Notes: generated from the letters alone by a model not told the origin. 64,000 nucleotides of DNA from Pseudomonas sp. B21-028 (GCF_024749045.1 NZ_CP087184.1:2294001-2358000); one strand, 5' to 3'; shown: positions 41,012-52,560, counted from the first letter of the stretch. Translations and numbers: made by a program.

Positions 41012-42229
41012 ATGTCTTCTGCCATTCAGGACGCAGCTGTAGAGAAGGGCGCCGCCACCGTCGGCGCTCACCTGTTGCGCGACGTCAGCCTGCCGGCGCT
41101 GGTGCTGCATCGCGAAGCGTTGGAACACAACATTCGCTGGATGCAACAGTTCGTCAGCAACAGCGGTGCCGAGCTGGCGCCCCACGGCAAGACCAGCATG
41201 ACCCCGGCGCTGTTCCGCCGCCAACTCGATGCCGGCGCCTGGGGCCTGACCCTTGCCACCGCCGTGCAAACCCGTGCCGCTTACGCCCACGGTGTGCGGC
41301 GGGTGCTGATGGCCAACCAGTTGGTGGGTACGCCGAACATGGCGCTGATCGCCGATCTGCTGGCCGACCCGACGTTCGACTTCCACTGCATGGTCGATCA
41401 TCCGGACAACGTTGCCGACTTGGGCGAATTCTTTGCTTCTCGCCGGATGAAGCTGAACGTGATGATCGAGTACGGTGTGGTCGGTGGTCGTTGCGGCTGC
41501 CGGAGCGAGGCCGAAGTGTTGGCCCTGGCCGAGGCGATCCGGGTACAACCGGCGCTGGCCCTGACCGGTATCGAAGGCTACGAAGGGGTGATCCACGGAG
41601 ACCACGCCGTCAGCGGCATCCGTGCGTTCGCGGCGTCCCTGGTGGGGTTGGCGATGCAGTTGCAGGACAGCGGCGCGTTTGCCCTCGATAAACCGATCAT
41701 CACCGCTTCGGGTTCGGCCTGGTATGACCTGATCGCTGAATCCTTCGAAGCCCGCAATGCCCATGGGCGTTTCCTCAGCGTGCTGCGTCCCGGCAGTTAC
41801 GTGGCCCACGACCATGGCATCTACAAGGAGGCCCAGTGCTGCGTACTGGAGCGGCGCAACGACCTGCACGAAGGCCTGCAACCGGCGCTGGAGGTCTGGG
41901 CCCATGTGCAATCCCTGCCGGAGCCGGGCTTTGCGGTCATCGCCCTGGGCAAGCGCGACGTGGCCTACGACGCGGGGCTGCCGGTGCCGCTCAAGCGCTA
42001 CAAGCCTGGATCTGATGAGGTAGCCGGTGACGATGTAAGCGGCTGCAAAGTGACGGCGGTGATGGACCAGCACGCGTTCATGACGGTGGCGCCGGGGGTT
42101 GAATTGCGGATCGGCGACATCATTGCATTCGGTACTTCCCATCCGTGCCTGACCTTCGACAAGTGGCGGGTGGGGTGCCTGGTGGATGAGCAACTGCGGG
42201 TGATCGAAAGCATGGAGACTTGTTTCTAG
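41012..42229 (+). CDS. fold-III PLP dehydratase (D-serine dehydratase-like; probable D-glucosaminate ammonia-lyase)
   Basis: The product (405 residues) belongs to the D-threonine aldolase / eukaryotic-type D-serine dehydratase family. The PLP lysine is Lys60 in PHGKTSM, and the C-terminal metal site is His377 and Cys379 in GTSHPCLTF, as in metal-dependent D-serine dehydratases. It should remove ammonia from a D-2-amino-3-hydroxy acid. With a 2-keto-3-deoxygluconate-type kinase next, D-glucosaminate is the most consistent substrate: it gives 2-keto-3-deoxygluconate plus ammonia. D-serine or D-threonine are alternatives. GAGAGGAG precedes the ATG. Confidence 0.82.
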   Translation: MSSAIQDAAVEKGAATVGAHLLRDVSLPALVLHREALEHNIRWMQQFVSNSGAELAPHGKTSMTPALFRRQLDAGAWGLTLATAVQTRAAYAHGVRRVLMANQLVGTPNMALIADLLADPTFDFHCMVDHPDNVADLGEFFASRRMKLNVMIEYGVVGGRCGCRSEAEVLALAEAIRVQPALALTGIEGYEGVIHGDHAVSGIRAFAASLVGLAMQLQDSGAFALDKPIITASGSAWYDLIAESFEARNAHGRFLSVLRPGSYVAHDHGIYKEAQCCVLERRNDLHEGLQPALEVWAHVQSLPEPGFAVIALGKRDVAYDAGLPVPLKRYKPGSDEVAGDDVSGCKVTAVMDQHAFMTVAPGVELRIGDIIAFGTSHPCLTFDKWRVGCLVDEQLRVIESMETCF

Positions 42230-42249
42230 GCTTGAAACCGAGTTGCGCC

Positions 42250-42339
42250 TGTCGCGGGCAAGCCTTGCTCCCACAGGGCTTGCTCCCACAGGTCTGTGGG
42301 GGCAAGGTCTGTGGGAGCAAGGCTTGCCCGCGACGGCGG
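42250..42339. repeat. REP pair with internal partial duplications
   Basis: Facing REP units are joined by extra part-copies (GGGCTTGCTCCCACAGG and TGTGGGGGCAAGGTC), so the region reads as two nested REP palindromes between the dehydratase and kinase genes. Confidence 0.85.
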
Positions 42340-42373
42340 CCTGCCAGACACCACCGAATCATCAGGAATATCC

Positions 42374-43291
42374 ATGAGTAATCCGAACCCCCGCATCGCC
42401 CTGATCGGCGAGTGCATGATCGAACTGCAGCAACGCGCCGACGGCAGCCTGCAGCAGAGCTTCGGCGGCGACACCCTGAACACGGCGGTCTACCTGGCCC
42501 GCGCCTTGGGCGACAGGGCATCGGTGGATTACGTCACGGCCCTGGGCGACGACAGTTTCAGTGACGCCATGTGCCAGCGCTGGGCCGAGGAGAACATCGG
42601 CCTGGAACGGGTCCAGCGCTTGCCCGGCCGCTTGCCGGGTTTGTACTGCATCCAGACCGATGCGGCCGGTGAGCGACGGTTCCTGTACTGGCGCAACGAA
42701 GCGGCGGTGCGCGATTGCTTCACCACGCCGGCTGCCGCGCCGATCCTGGCGGCGTTGCCGGATTACGATGTGCTGTATTTCAGTGGCATCACCCTGGCGG
42801 TGCTGGGCGAGCAGGGGCGCTGCAAGCTCATCGAAACCCTGGTCGAGGCCCGTCGCCGAGGCGCCCAGGTGGTGTTCGACAACAACTATCGGCCAAGGCT
42901 CTGGGCGTCGGTCGACGCCGCCCGCGCGGCCTATCGCAGTGTATTGCCTTATGTGGAGCTGGCGCTGCTGACCGTGGACGACGAGCAGGCGCTGTTCGAT
43001 TATGCCGACAGCGAAGCGGTGTTTGCCGCCTACCAACAGCTCGGCACGCCGGAAGTGGTGCTCAAGCGCGGTGCCGAGGCGTGCCTGATCCGGTGCGCTG
43101 GGCAATCGTATGAAGTGCCGGCCCAGCGGGTCGAGCGGGTGGTGGACACCACGGCGGCCGGGGACTCGTTCAGCGCGGCGTACCTGGCGCGCCGCTTGAT
43201 GGGTGGCAGCCCGGTGGAGGCTGCCGAGGCGGGGCATTTGTTGGCGAGCCGGGTGATCCAGGTGCCGGGGGCGTTGATTCCCCGGTCATGA
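42374..43291 (+). CDS. kdgK: PfkB-family sugar kinase, probable 2-keto-3-deoxygluconate kinase
   Basis: The product (305 residues) is a ribokinase-fold kinase. Substrate-end motif: IALIGECMIELQQRADG with GGDTLNTAVYLARA (~32-45). Catalytic end: DTTAAGDSFSAAYLARR, with the catalytic Asp in AAGDSF. The ECMIEL start and the GGDTLN motif are typical of KDG kinases. The product would be 2-keto-3-deoxy-6-phosphogluconate, which enters the Entner-Doudoroff pathway. The upstream PLP dehydratase supports this reading; another ketose kinase role remains possible. Confidence 0.85.
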   Translation: MSNPNPRIALIGECMIELQQRADGSLQQSFGGDTLNTAVYLARALGDRASVDYVTALGDDSFSDAMCQRWAEENIGLERVQRLPGRLPGLYCIQTDAAGERRFLYWRNEAAVRDCFTTPAAAPILAALPDYDVLYFSGITLAVLGEQGRCKLIETLVEARRRGAQVVFDNNYRPRLWASVDAARAAYRSVLPYVELALLTVDDEQALFDYADSEAVFAAYQQLGTPEVVLKRGAEACLIRCAGQSYEVPAQRVERVVDTTAAGDSFSAAYLARRLMGGSPVEAAEAGHLLASRVIQVPGALIPRS

Positions 43292-43308
43292 ACCACCGCA
43301 GAACCTCA

Positions 43309-43398
43309 TGTGGGAGCGAGCCTGCTCGCGATAGCGGTGTGCCAATCAGCATTCATGTCAACTGACCCACCGCTATCGCGAGCAGGCTCGCTCCCACA
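43309..43398. repeat. inverted REP pair
   Basis: REP units at 43309-43336 and 43371-43398 face each other between the kinase gene and the convergent parvulin gene. Confidence 0.9.
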
Positions 43399-43421
43399 TT
43401 TGATCAATGCTGAGCGCGACA

Positions 43422-43697
43422 TCAATCCCGATAAAACACCTGCACCAGGTGATACCCGAACTTGCTCTTGATCGGTCCATGCACCACCCGCAGTGGCTTC
43501 TTGAAGATCACCGCATCGATCACGCCGACCATCTGCCCCGGCCGCACTTCACCCAGGTCGCCGCCGCGTTTGCCGGAGGGGCAGGTGGAGTATTTCTTTG
43601 CCAGCACATCGAACGCTTCGCCCTTGGCGATACGTTGCTTGAGCTGTTCGGCTTCTTCGGCGGTTTTCACCAGGATATGGCGGGCTTGGGCTTTCAT
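43422..43697 (-). CDS. ppiC: PpiC-type parvulin peptidyl-prolyl isomerase
   Basis: The 91-residue protein is a single parvulin domain: ARHILVKTAEEAEQLKQRI, the core STCPSGKRGGDLGEVRPGQMV and the C-terminal SKFGYHLVQVFYR. It has no signal peptide, so it is cytoplasmic like E. coli PpiC. It catalyses cis-trans isomerisation at prolines. Starting at MKAQARHILVK is standard; a longer reading would overlap the kinase gene upstream. A paralogue lies at 59769-60050. Confidence 0.92.
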   Translation of the reverse strand: MKAQARHILVKTAEEAEQLKQRIAKGEAFDVLAKKYSTCPSGKRGGDLGEVRPGQMVGVIDAVIFKKPLRVVHGPIKSKFGYHLVQVFYRD

Positions 43698-43740
43698 CGC
43701 AGCGCTGACCTGAAAAAAAGGGAGGCGATTATGCCTCAAC

Positions 43741-46299
43741 TCAGGAGACATGGTTGATCATCGTCCGAATCTTGTTCGCCAGCAAATCCAGGGTGAAAGG
43801 CTTGGCGACCATGTCCATGCCCTGTTCCAGGAAACCCTGGCGTTCGGCGGCTTTTTGCGCATAACCAGTCATGAACAACACCTTCAGATCGGGCCGATGC
43901 TGGCGGGCGATTTCCGCCAATTGCCGGCCATTCATGCCGGGCAGGCCAACATCGGTGACCAGCAGGTCGATGCGCTGGTCCGACTCCAACAGCGGCAGGG
44001 CGGTCTTGGCGTCTTCGGCTTCAAGGGCGGTGTACCCCAGCGCCTGTAACAGATCCAGCACCAGCATCCGCACCGCTGGCTCGTCTTCCACCAGCAATAC
44101 GGTTTCGCCTGCGATTGCGGCCGGAGCCTCCACGGTGGTGGGCTGCGTCGGTTGTTCGACGGGCGCCACGCGCAACCGCGGCAGGTACAACTGCACGCGT
44201 GTGCCCTGGCCCGGTACGCTGTCCAGGTTCAGCAACCCACCTGACTGTTGGGCAAACCCGTAGATCATCGACAGCCCCAGGCCGGTGCCCTGGCCGATGG
44301 GTTTGGTGGTGAAGAACGGATCGAATGCCTTTGCCAGCACGGACGGGGTCATGCCGCTGCCATTGTCGCTGACGGCAATCATCACGTAATCGCCGGGCTT
44401 GACCGGTTCCAGGGTGCTGATGTCGCTGCCGTCGAGGTAGATATTGGCGGTTTCGATGGTGAGTTCGCCGCCGTCGGGCATGGCGTCCCGAGCGTTGATC
44501 ACCAGGTTGAGCAGGGCGTTTTCCAACTGGCTGGCATCGGTGCTGACGGGCCAGAGCTCATTGGCCAGTTGCAGGCGCAGCGCGATGTGGTCGCCCGTGG
44601 TTCGGCTCAGCAGGTCTTCAAGGGACAGCACCAGGCTATTGGCGTCCAGCGGCTTGCGGTCCAGGGACTGGCGCCGGGAAAAGGCCAACAGCCGGTGGGT
44701 CAGGGCCGCGGCGCGGTTGGCCGATGACACCGCCGCTTCGGTAAAGCGTCCGATCTCGTCGGCGCGGCCGTTGGCGATGTAGCGCTGCATCAGGTCCAGG
44801 CTGCCGAGGATGCCGGTGAGCATGTTGTTGAAGTCATGGGCGATGCCCCCGGTGAGCTGGCCAACGGCTTCCATCTTCTGGGCATGGCGCAACGCTTCTT
44901 CAGCGCGCTCGCGTTCGAACATCTCGTTTTGCAGGCGGTGGTTGGCTTCGGCCAGTTGCTGGGTACGGGCGATGACCCGTTCTTCCAGGGTTTCGTTGAG
45001 GTTGCGCAGGGCTTCCTCGGTTTTCTTGCGCTCGGTCTCGTCGATCACAAAGATGTAGAAGCCGTTCACCGCGCCGTCCGCGCCATGACGAGGCAGGTAG
45101 TTGGTCAGTGCATGTCGCGGCCGGCCGTCGCGGTGGTCCGACTGCACGGCAAAGCTGCACGGCTTGCCCGCCAGGGCCGCGGCAATCTGTTCGGCGCGAG
45201 CCGCATAGCCTTCTTCGCCGATCACTTCGCGAATGGTCTTGCCATAGAGTTCCTGCGGGGTCAGCCCGAACCAGTCCAGGTAGGCGCTGTTGTTCAGGCG
45301 GAAACGTTCTTCGCGGTCCACGTAGCTGATGAGGATCGGCATCGCGTTGATGATCAGTTGCAGCTCGGTCTGGCTCTGGCGCAGGGCCTGTTCGGTGCGC
45401 TTGCGCTCGGTCAGGTCCAGGGCCGCGCCGAGAAAGCGCTTCGGCCGGCCATGGCGATCCTTGTAGCAGCGACCGCGCACGAACACCCAGCGCAGTTCGC
45501 CGTCGGGCTGCAACAGGCGGTACTCCTCGGCATATTCGGTGCCGTGGGTGATGCAATGCTTGATGCTGCGGGCGACCATCGCACGATCCTCGGGGTGTAC
45601 GCCTTCGAGGTAGGCACTGATGGGCAACTGCCGCGACAGACTGGGGTCGACACCGTGCAACAGGGCGAAATGCGCATCGGCAGTGAAGCGGTCTTCGCTG
45701 ATGTCCCAGTCCCAGGTGCCCAGCGTATCGGCTGCCGCCAAGGCCAGTTGCAGGCGCTCTTCGCTTTCCTGCTGGGCCTTGAGGCTGGCTTCGGAACGGC
45801 GTTCGAACTCCAGGGCCAGGCGTCGCCGCTCGCTGGTCTCGATGGCGGTGATCAGGATGCCGGCCACGGCGCCGCTTTCGTCACGCACGGGGCTGTAGGT
45901 CAGGTCCAGCCAGAGGTCACAGAGACGGCCGGCAAAAGGCAGGCGCCATTGCTGGTCGCGGCTGGTGTGCGTGCGGCCTTGCAACACGTTGTGATAAATC
46001 GGCGCGCTGACGCTTTTGAGTTCAGGCCATGCCGTATGGGTCGGCTGGCCAAACGCCTGGGGATGTTTATCGCCGGCCAGCCGGGAAAAGGCGTCGTTGT
46101 AGAAATGGATCAGCTGCGGCCCCCACAGCAAGGCCATCGGCATCGGCGAGTGCAGCACGATGTCCACGGCGGTGCGCAGGCTCTGGGGCCAGGTTTCGGC
46201 AGCGCCCAGTGGGCTGGAGATCCAGTCCAGTCGGTCGATCAGGCGTTGTATGCCGCTGCCGGCGGGTGTTGCGTCCATCACGGAGTCCCTGGTTGTCAT
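43741..46299 (-). CDS. hybrid sensor histidine kinase with several PAS domains and a receiver
   Basis: The product (852 residues) has an N-terminal sensor segment ([30 protein letters not shown]), then two PAS/PAC domains (~190-310 and ~320-445), a coiled coil, HisKA with His488 in [11 protein letters not shown], HATPase ([22 protein letters not shown]) and a receiver with Asp783 in [11 protein letters not shown]. No membrane segment is present. It is a close structural relative of the kinase at 6966-9077 with an additional PAS domain. The signal and output partner are unknown. Confidence 0.9.
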   Translation of the reverse strand: MTTRDSVMDATPAGSGIQRLIDRLDWISSPLGAAETWPQSLRTAVDIVLHSPMPMALLWGPQLIHFYNDAFSRLAGDKHPQAFGQPTHTAWPELKSVSAPIYHNVLQGRTHTSRDQQWRLPFAGRLCDLWLDLTYSPVRDESGAVAGILITAIETSERRRLALEFERRSEASLKAQQESEERLQLALAAADTLGTWDWDISEDRFTADAHFALLHGVDPSLSRQLPISAYLEGVHPEDRAMVARSIKHCITHGTEYAEEYRLLQPDGELRWVFVRGRCYKDRHGRPKRFLGAALDLTERKRTEQALRQSQTELQLIINAMPILISYVDREERFRLNNSAYLDWFGLTPQELYGKTIREVIGEEGYAARAEQIAAALAGKPCSFAVQSDHRDGRPRHALTNYLPRHGADGAVNGFYIFVIDETERKKTEEALRNLNETLEERVIARTQQLAEANHRLQNEMFERERAEEALRHAQKMEAVGQLTGGIAHDFNNMLTGILGSLDLMQRYIANGRADEIGRFTEAAVSSANRAAALTHRLLAFSRRQSLDRKPLDANSLVLSLEDLLSRTTGDHIALRLQLANELWPVSTDASQLENALLNLVINARDAMPDGGELTIETANIYLDGSDISTLEPVKPGDYVMIAVSDNGSGMTPSVLAKAFDPFFTTKPIGQGTGLGLSMIYGFAQQSGGLLNLDSVPGQGTRVQLYLPRLRVAPVEQPTQPTTVEAPAAIAGETVLLVEDEPAVRMLVLDLLQALGYTALEAEDAKTALPLLESDQRIDLLVTDVGLPGMNGRQLAEIARQHRPDLKVLFMTGYAQKAAERQGFLEQGMDMVAKPFTLDLLANKIRTMINHVS

Positions 46300-46401
46300 G
46301 TCGCGTCTACTATCCTCTGAAAGAGGTAAGCGCGGGTTGGTCTGCAGAGGTACGTGCTCGGGTCAGCTTGTTTCATTGATGTCTCGCGGAAGTTTCAGTC
46401 C

Positions 46402-47517
46402 ATGGAAATCGATCCCTTGTTACGCATCCTGGCCAGCCAGGAAGGCTCCGATCTTTACCTGTCCACCGGGGCACCGCCGTGTGCCAAGTTCGAAGGCGTG
46501 CTCAAGCCCTTGGGCAGCCAGGCGTTCAAGGTCGGTGACATCGCCGGGCTCGCCGAGTCTTTGATGGACGCCGAACAACGCCTTGAGTTCGATCGGGAAT
46601 TGGAAATGAACCTGGCCATTTCGTTGTCGGGTGTCGGGCGATTCCGGGTCAATATCTTCAAGCAGCGCAATGACGTGTCCATGGTGATCCGCAACGTCAA
46701 GCTGGACATCCCGCGCTTCGAGGACCTGAAACTGCCCAAGGTACTGCTGGACACCATCATGCAGAAGCAGGGGTTGATGCTGTTCGTCGGCGCGACGGGA
46801 TCAGGCAAGTCCACTTCCCTGGCGGCGCTGATCGATTATCGCAATCGCAACAGCAGCGGCCATATCATCACCATCGAGGACCCGGTGGAGTACATCCACC
46901 GGCACAAGAAGTCGATCATCAACCAGCGGGAGGTCGGTGTCGACACCCGCAGTTTCCATGCCGCCCTCAAGAACACCCTGCGCCAGGCGCCGGATGTGGT
47001 GCTGATCGGCGAAATTCGCGACCGGGAAACCATGGAACACGCCCTGGCCTTTGCCGACACCGGGCACCTGGTGATCTCTACCCTGCATGCTCACAATGCC
47101 AATCAGGCCCTGGACCGGGTGATCAACTTCTTCCCCGAGGAACGCCGGTCGCAACTGTTGAGCGACCTGGGCAACAACCTCCAGGCATTCGTGTCCCAGC
47201 GCCTGGTGCGCACCCGAACCGGCCAGCGCCGGGCCGCGGTGGAGGTCATGCTCGGCTCGCCCACCGTGGCCGACCTGATCCGGCGCAACGAACTGGGCGA
47301 ACTCAAGGGCATCATGGAGAAGTCGGAAGAACTCGGCATGCAGACCTTTGACCAAGCCCTGTTCAACCTGGTGGTGGAAGGGGTGCTCGACGAGGAAGAA
47401 GCCCTGAAGAACGCCGACTCGGCCAACAACCTGCGCTTGCGGTTGAAGCTGCATGCGGAGTCGGGCGCCGCGCCCCCGGCCGATCCGGCGGCGGGGGAGT
47501 GGGGGTTGATGGATTGA
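46402..47517 (+). CDS. PilT/PilU-family type IV pilus retraction-type ATPase
   Basis: The product (371 residues) begins MEIDPLLRILASQEGSDLYL. The N-terminal PAS-like domain is followed by the ATPase: Walker A FVGATGSGKSTSLAALIDY (~134-152), Asp box IITIEDPVEYIH, Walker B VVLIGEIRDRETMEHAL and the His box STLHAHNANQALDR. It hexamerises at the pilus base and powers retraction. Sequence is closer to PilU than PilT (from memory). It stands alone, not beside pilT, and the second parvulin is not linked to it. The C-terminus (GAAPPADPAAGEWGLMD) is not conserved. Confidence 0.9.
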   Translation: MEIDPLLRILASQEGSDLYLSTGAPPCAKFEGVLKPLGSQAFKVGDIAGLAESLMDAEQRLEFDRELEMNLAISLSGVGRFRVNIFKQRNDVSMVIRNVKLDIPRFEDLKLPKVLLDTIMQKQGLMLFVGATGSGKSTSLAALIDYRNRNSSGHIITIEDPVEYIHRHKKSIINQREVGVDTRSFHAALKNTLRQAPDVVLIGEIRDRETMEHALAFADTGHLVISTLHAHNANQALDRVINFFPEERRSQLLSDLGNNLQAFVSQRLVRTRTGQRRAAVEVMLGSPTVADLIRRNELGELKGIMEKSEELGMQTFDQALFNLVVEGVLDEEEALKNADSANNLRLRLKLHAESGAAPPADPAAGEWGLMD

Positions 47518-47533
47518 TGGGTTTGACACACCC

Positions 47534-47667
47534 TGTGGCGAGGGGATTCATCCCCGCTGGGCTGCGAAGCAGCCCTAAATCCAGACATCTCGGTATATCA
47601 GACAGACTTGTGTTGAAGGTATTGGGGCTGCTGTGCAGCCCAGCGGGGATAAATCCCCTCGCCACAG
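47534..47667. repeat. GGCGAGGGGATT-family inverted repeat, copy 1 of a tandem duplication
   Basis: Arms of about 40 nt (TGTGGCGAGGGGATTCATCC ... and its complement) enclose TCCAGACATCTCGGTATATC. A second near-identical copy lies 231 nt downstream. Together with the duplicated gene-end at 47697-47738 they form one repeated unit. Confidence 0.9.
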
Positions 47668-47696
47668 ATGAATCCCCTCGCCACAGGAGGCCCTCC

Positions 47697-47738
47697 GGCC
47701 GATCCCGAAACTGTTCCAGCGCCTCGGAGTTGGCCAGG
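47697..47738 (-). pseudogene. duplicated 3'-end fragment of the acetoacetyl-CoA synthetase gene
   Basis: About 42 nt (CCGGCCGATCCCGAAACTGT ... TTGGCCAG) match the last coding bases of the downstream synthetase (47951-47993) with two differences. This fragment has no promoter, stop context or independent coding value. It shows that a segment including the gene's 3' end was tandemly duplicated. Confidence 0.85.
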
Positions 47739-47764
47739 GGATTGATGGGTTTGGCACATCCCCC

Positions 47765-47900
47765 TGTGGCGAGGGGATTCATCCCCGCTGGGCTGCGAAG
47801 CGGCCCTAAATCCAGACATCTCGGTGTATCAGACAGACTTGTGTTGAAGGTATTGGGGGGCTGCTGTGCAGCCCAGCGGGGATGAATCCCCTCGCCACAG
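47765..47900. repeat. GGCGAGGGGATT-family inverted repeat, copy 2 of a tandem duplication
   Basis: Near-identical to the copy at 47534-47667 (a few substitutions and one inserted G). It ends 37 nt before the synthetase stop. The whole ~420-nt gap between the PilT/PilU-like gene and the synthetase is repeat DNA with no gene. Confidence 0.9.
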
Positions 47901-47936
47901 ATGAAACCTCTTGCCACAGGAGCCTGGTTGCTGCGG

Positions 47937-49892
<1,956 letters not shown>

Positions 49893-49962
49893 GGCGTGCC
49901 TCTTATTCTTTATGTACACACAAACTATAGAGCGAGCCGGGGCTTCCGGTGGAATCCAATCC

Positions 49963-50086
49963 TGTGGCGAGGGGATTTATCCCCGCTGGGTCGCGAAGCG
50001 GCCCTAAATCCTGATACCTCGGTGCATCAGACCGATTGTATTGGGGCCGCTTCGCAGCCCAGCGGGGATAAATCCCCTCGCCACAG
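49963..50086. repeat. GGCGAGGGGATT-family inverted repeat between bdhA and the synthetase gene
   Basis: Outer arms TGTGGCGAGGGGATTTATCC and complement, inner arms GCTGGG(T)CGCGAAGCGGCCC and GGGCCGCTTCGCAGCCCAGC. The transcript from bdhA would read through this hairpin to the synthetase gene. Confidence 0.9.
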
Positions 50087-50101
50087 GGGATCACTGGATC
50101 C

Positions 50102-50878
50102 TTACTGAGCCAACCACCCACCATCGATATTCCACGCCGCGCCACGCACCTGGCTGCCGGCTTCGCTGCACAGGAACAGCACCAGTTCCCCCAGTTGCGG
50201 CGGGGTGACGAACGCCAGGGACGGCTGTTTCTCGGCCAATAGATCATGCTGGGCCTGTTGCGGGTCGATGCCGCTGGCGATGCGGTCGTCGATCTGTTTC
50301 TGTACCAGCGGGGTCAACACCCAGCCCGGACAGATGGCGTTGCAGGTAACGTTGCTGGTGGCGGTTTCCAGGCCGACCACTTTGGTCAGGCCGATCACCC
50401 CGTGCTTGGCCGCGACATAAGCGGCCTTGCCCACCGAGCCGACCTGGCCGTGCACCGAGGCGATGTTGACGATCCGTCCCCAGCCTTTGCTGCGCATCCC
50501 CGGCAGGCTCAGGCGGGTGGCGTGGAACACCGAGGACAGGTTGATGGCGATGATCGAGTCCCAGCGTTCCACCGGGAAATCCTCCACGGCCGCCACATGC
50601 TGGATACCAGCGTTGTTCACCAGAATGTCGACGCCGCCAAACTCCCGCTCGGCATAGGCGAGCATGTCGGCGATTTGTGCCGGGTCACTGACATCGGCCG
50701 GATGATGGCCCACCTTGCCGCCGAATTGCTGCACTTCGGCGATCACCGCCGACGCATCGCCAAAGCCATTGAGGATCAAGTCGGCGCCGGCCTTGGCCAG
50801 GACCAGGGCGATGCCCAGGCCGATGCCGCTGGTAGAACCGGTGACCAGGGCCGTTTTGCCGGAAAGAGTTGTCGTCAT
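50102..50878 (-). CDS. bdhA: 3-hydroxybutyrate dehydrogenase (short-chain dehydrogenase)
   Basis: The product (258 residues) oxidises D-3-hydroxybutyrate to acetoacetate with NAD. It has the Rossmann motif TGSTSGIGLGIA (~14-25), NNAG (~90-93), catalytic Ser in NIASVHGQVGS, and Tyr-x-x-x-Lys in AAYVAAKHGVIG. The late motif NVTCNAICPGWVLTPLVQKQ is characteristic of bacterial 3-hydroxybutyrate dehydrogenases. It sits between the GntP-family permease gene (8 nt upstream on the minus strand) and the acetoacetyl-CoA synthetase gene. Confidence 0.93.
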   Translation of the reverse strand: MTTTLSGKTALVTGSTSGIGLGIALVLAKAGADLILNGFGDASAVIAEVQQFGGKVGHHPADVSDPAQIADMLAYAEREFGGVDILVNNAGIQHVAAVEDFPVERWDSIIAINLSSVFHATRLSLPGMRSKGWGRIVNIASVHGQVGSVGKAAYVAAKHGVIGLTKVVGLETATSNVTCNAICPGWVLTPLVQKQIDDRIASGIDPQQAQHDLLAEKQPSLAFVTPPQLGELVLFLCSEAGSQVRGAAWNIDGGWLAQ

Positions 50879-50885
50879 AGGAGCC

Positions 50886-52277
50886 TCATACAATGCCAGT
50901 GGCGTAGAACACACCGATCACCACGAAAACCGCGAGGGTCTTGATCAGCGTAATGCAGAAAATGTCTTTGTAGGCTTCGCGGTGGGTCAGCCCGGTGACC
51001 GCCAGCAAGGTGATCACCGCGCCGTTGTGAGGCAGGGTGTCCATGCCGCCGCTGGCCATGGCCGCTACCCGGTGCAGCACTTCCAGGGGAATGTTGGCGG
51101 CATGGGCGGCGCTGATGAAGGTTTCGGACATCGCCGCCAGGGCGATGCTCATGCCACCCGACGCGGAACCGGTGATACCCGCCAGCAGCGTCACGGTCAC
51201 GGCTTCGTTGACCAAGGGGTTGGGAATGCTCTTGAGCCAGTCGGCCAACACCAGGAAGCCCGGCAGCGAGGCGATGACCGCGCCGAAGCCGTATTCCGAG
51301 GCGGTATTCATTGCTGCGAGCAACGCACCGCCCACCGCGCTTTTACTGCCTTCGGCCAGCTTGCTGCGAATAGCCCGGAAGCCGAACAGCAGGACCATGA
51401 TGATGCCCACCAACAGCGCGGCCTGCACCGCCCAGATCGCGGTGAGTTTGGCGACGTCACTGGTCACCGGCGTCGCCATTCCTGGCAGCGCCAGGCTGTG
51501 GGTCTTGCCGTACCACTGGGGAATCCACTGGGTGAACAACAGGTTCATGAGGCCGACCGCCAGCAGCGGCGAAACGGCGATCCACGGGTTGGGCAGCTTG
51601 ATGTCTTCGGCCGTTTCCGGCTCGTTGCGTAGTTCGGTACCGTAGCCTTCGCCCACGCGCAGGGCCTTGTTGCGCTGGCGTTGCAGGAACAGCATGCCGA
51701 TGCTGAACACGAACAGCGTGCCAATCACACCCAGCCACGGCGCGGCCCAGGCAGTGGTGTTGAAGAAGGTACTGGGGATGATGTTCTGGATCTGTGGCGT
51801 GCCGGGCAGGGCGTCCATGGTGAAGGAGAACGCACCGAGGGCGATGGTGGCCGGGATCAAGCGCTTGGGAATATTGCTCTGACGGAACATCTCGGCGGCG
51901 AACGGGTACACCGCGAACACCACGACGAACAACGACACGCCGCCATAGGTCAGCAGGGCGCAGACCAGCACGATCACCAACATCGCCTGGCGTGTGCCCA
52001 GCAGGCGAATCGCCGCAGCCACGATGGAGCGGGAGAAGCCCGACAACTCGATCAGCTTGCCGAACACCGCGCCGAGCAGGAACACCGGGAAATACAGTTT
52101 GATGAACCCGACCATTTTCTCCATGAACACCCCGGTGAAGGCCGGGGCGACAGCGGACGGATCGGTGAGCAGGACGGCGCCGAGGGCGGCGATGGGGGCA
52201 AAGAGGATGACGCTGTAGCCACGGTAGGCGGCAACCATCAGCAGCGCGAGGGCTGCCAAGGCAATGATCACACTCAT
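50886..52277 (-). CDS. GntP-family permease, probable 3-hydroxybutyrate uptake
   Basis: The product (463 residues) has about 12-14 membrane segments and the GntP family signature blocks (PVFLLGAVFGKLIELSGFSR, TMDALPGTPQIQNIIPSTFF and SASGGMSIALAAMSETF, with ASGGMDTLPHNGAVITLL). The internal ATG giving MSVIIALAALALLMVAAYRG is the start; a longer upstream reading is rejected. It is the first gene after the sigma-54 promoter. The substrate is inferred from its place beside bdhA; gluconate is the family's classical substrate and remains an alternative. Confidence 0.9.
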   Translation of the reverse strand: MSVIIALAALALLMVAAYRGYSVILFAPIAALGAVLLTDPSAVAPAFTGVFMEKMVGFIKLYFPVFLLGAVFGKLIELSGFSRSIVAAAIRLLGTRQAMLVIVLVCALLTYGGVSLFVVVFAVYPFAAEMFRQSNIPKRLIPATIALGAFSFTMDALPGTPQIQNIIPSTFFNTTAWAAPWLGVIGTLFVFSIGMLFLQRQRNKALRVGEGYGTELRNEPETAEDIKLPNPWIAVSPLLAVGLMNLLFTQWIPQWYGKTHSLALPGMATPVTSDVAKLTAIWAVQAALLVGIIMVLLFGFRAIRSKLAEGSKSAVGGALLAAMNTASEYGFGAVIASLPGFLVLADWLKSIPNPLVNEAVTVTLLAGITGSASGGMSIALAAMSETFISAAHAANIPLEVLHRVAAMASGGMDTLPHNGAVITLLAVTGLTHREAYKDIFCITLIKTLAVFVVIGVFYATGIV

Positions 52278-52328
52278 GGTGTGTCTCCTGGGATTGTTAT
52301 TTTTGTGGTGAAGCGGTGGGAAGGCTTT

Positions 52329-52344
52329 AGCGAGTTTTGTGCCA
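52329..52344 (-). promoter_or_regulatory. sigma-54 promoter of the permease-bdhA-synthetase operon
   Basis: On the minus strand TGGCACAAAACTCGCT matches the -24/-12 consensus (TGGCAC, then GC with GG-N10-GC spacing). It lies ~55 nt before the permease start. The adjacent regulator gene encodes a sigma-54 activator. Function is inferred from sequence and context. Confidence 0.75.
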
Positions 52345-52441
52345 AGTTGGTAACTTGTTGAAATGTATGAGGTTTGTTGTTTGGCTTGAGGAGGTATGGA
52401 GAGTGGTGTCTCTTTCTGGAGATTTTTTGATTTGGATGGCC

Positions 52442-52510
52442 TCATCGCGAGCAGGCTCGCTCCCACAGGGGAATGCAATCATCCTGTGGGAGCGAGCCTG
52501 CTCGCGATGA
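52442..52510. repeat. inverted REP pair
   Basis: Facing REP units between the permease promoter and the regulator gene. The remaining ~280-nt gap holds the sigma-54 promoter (52329-52344) and no gene; an activator site must lie here or around the REP pair, but none is recognisable. Confidence 0.9.
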
Positions 52511-52560
52511 GCGCGAAGCGCTCCGAAGTGGTTGTCTACAAAACGAGAATTGATTTCTCT

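Noticed and set aside
47534..47900. Insertion sequence between the PilT/PilU-like gene and the synthetase gene
   Set aside because: There is no transposase frame; both copies are short palindromic repeats inside a tandem duplication.
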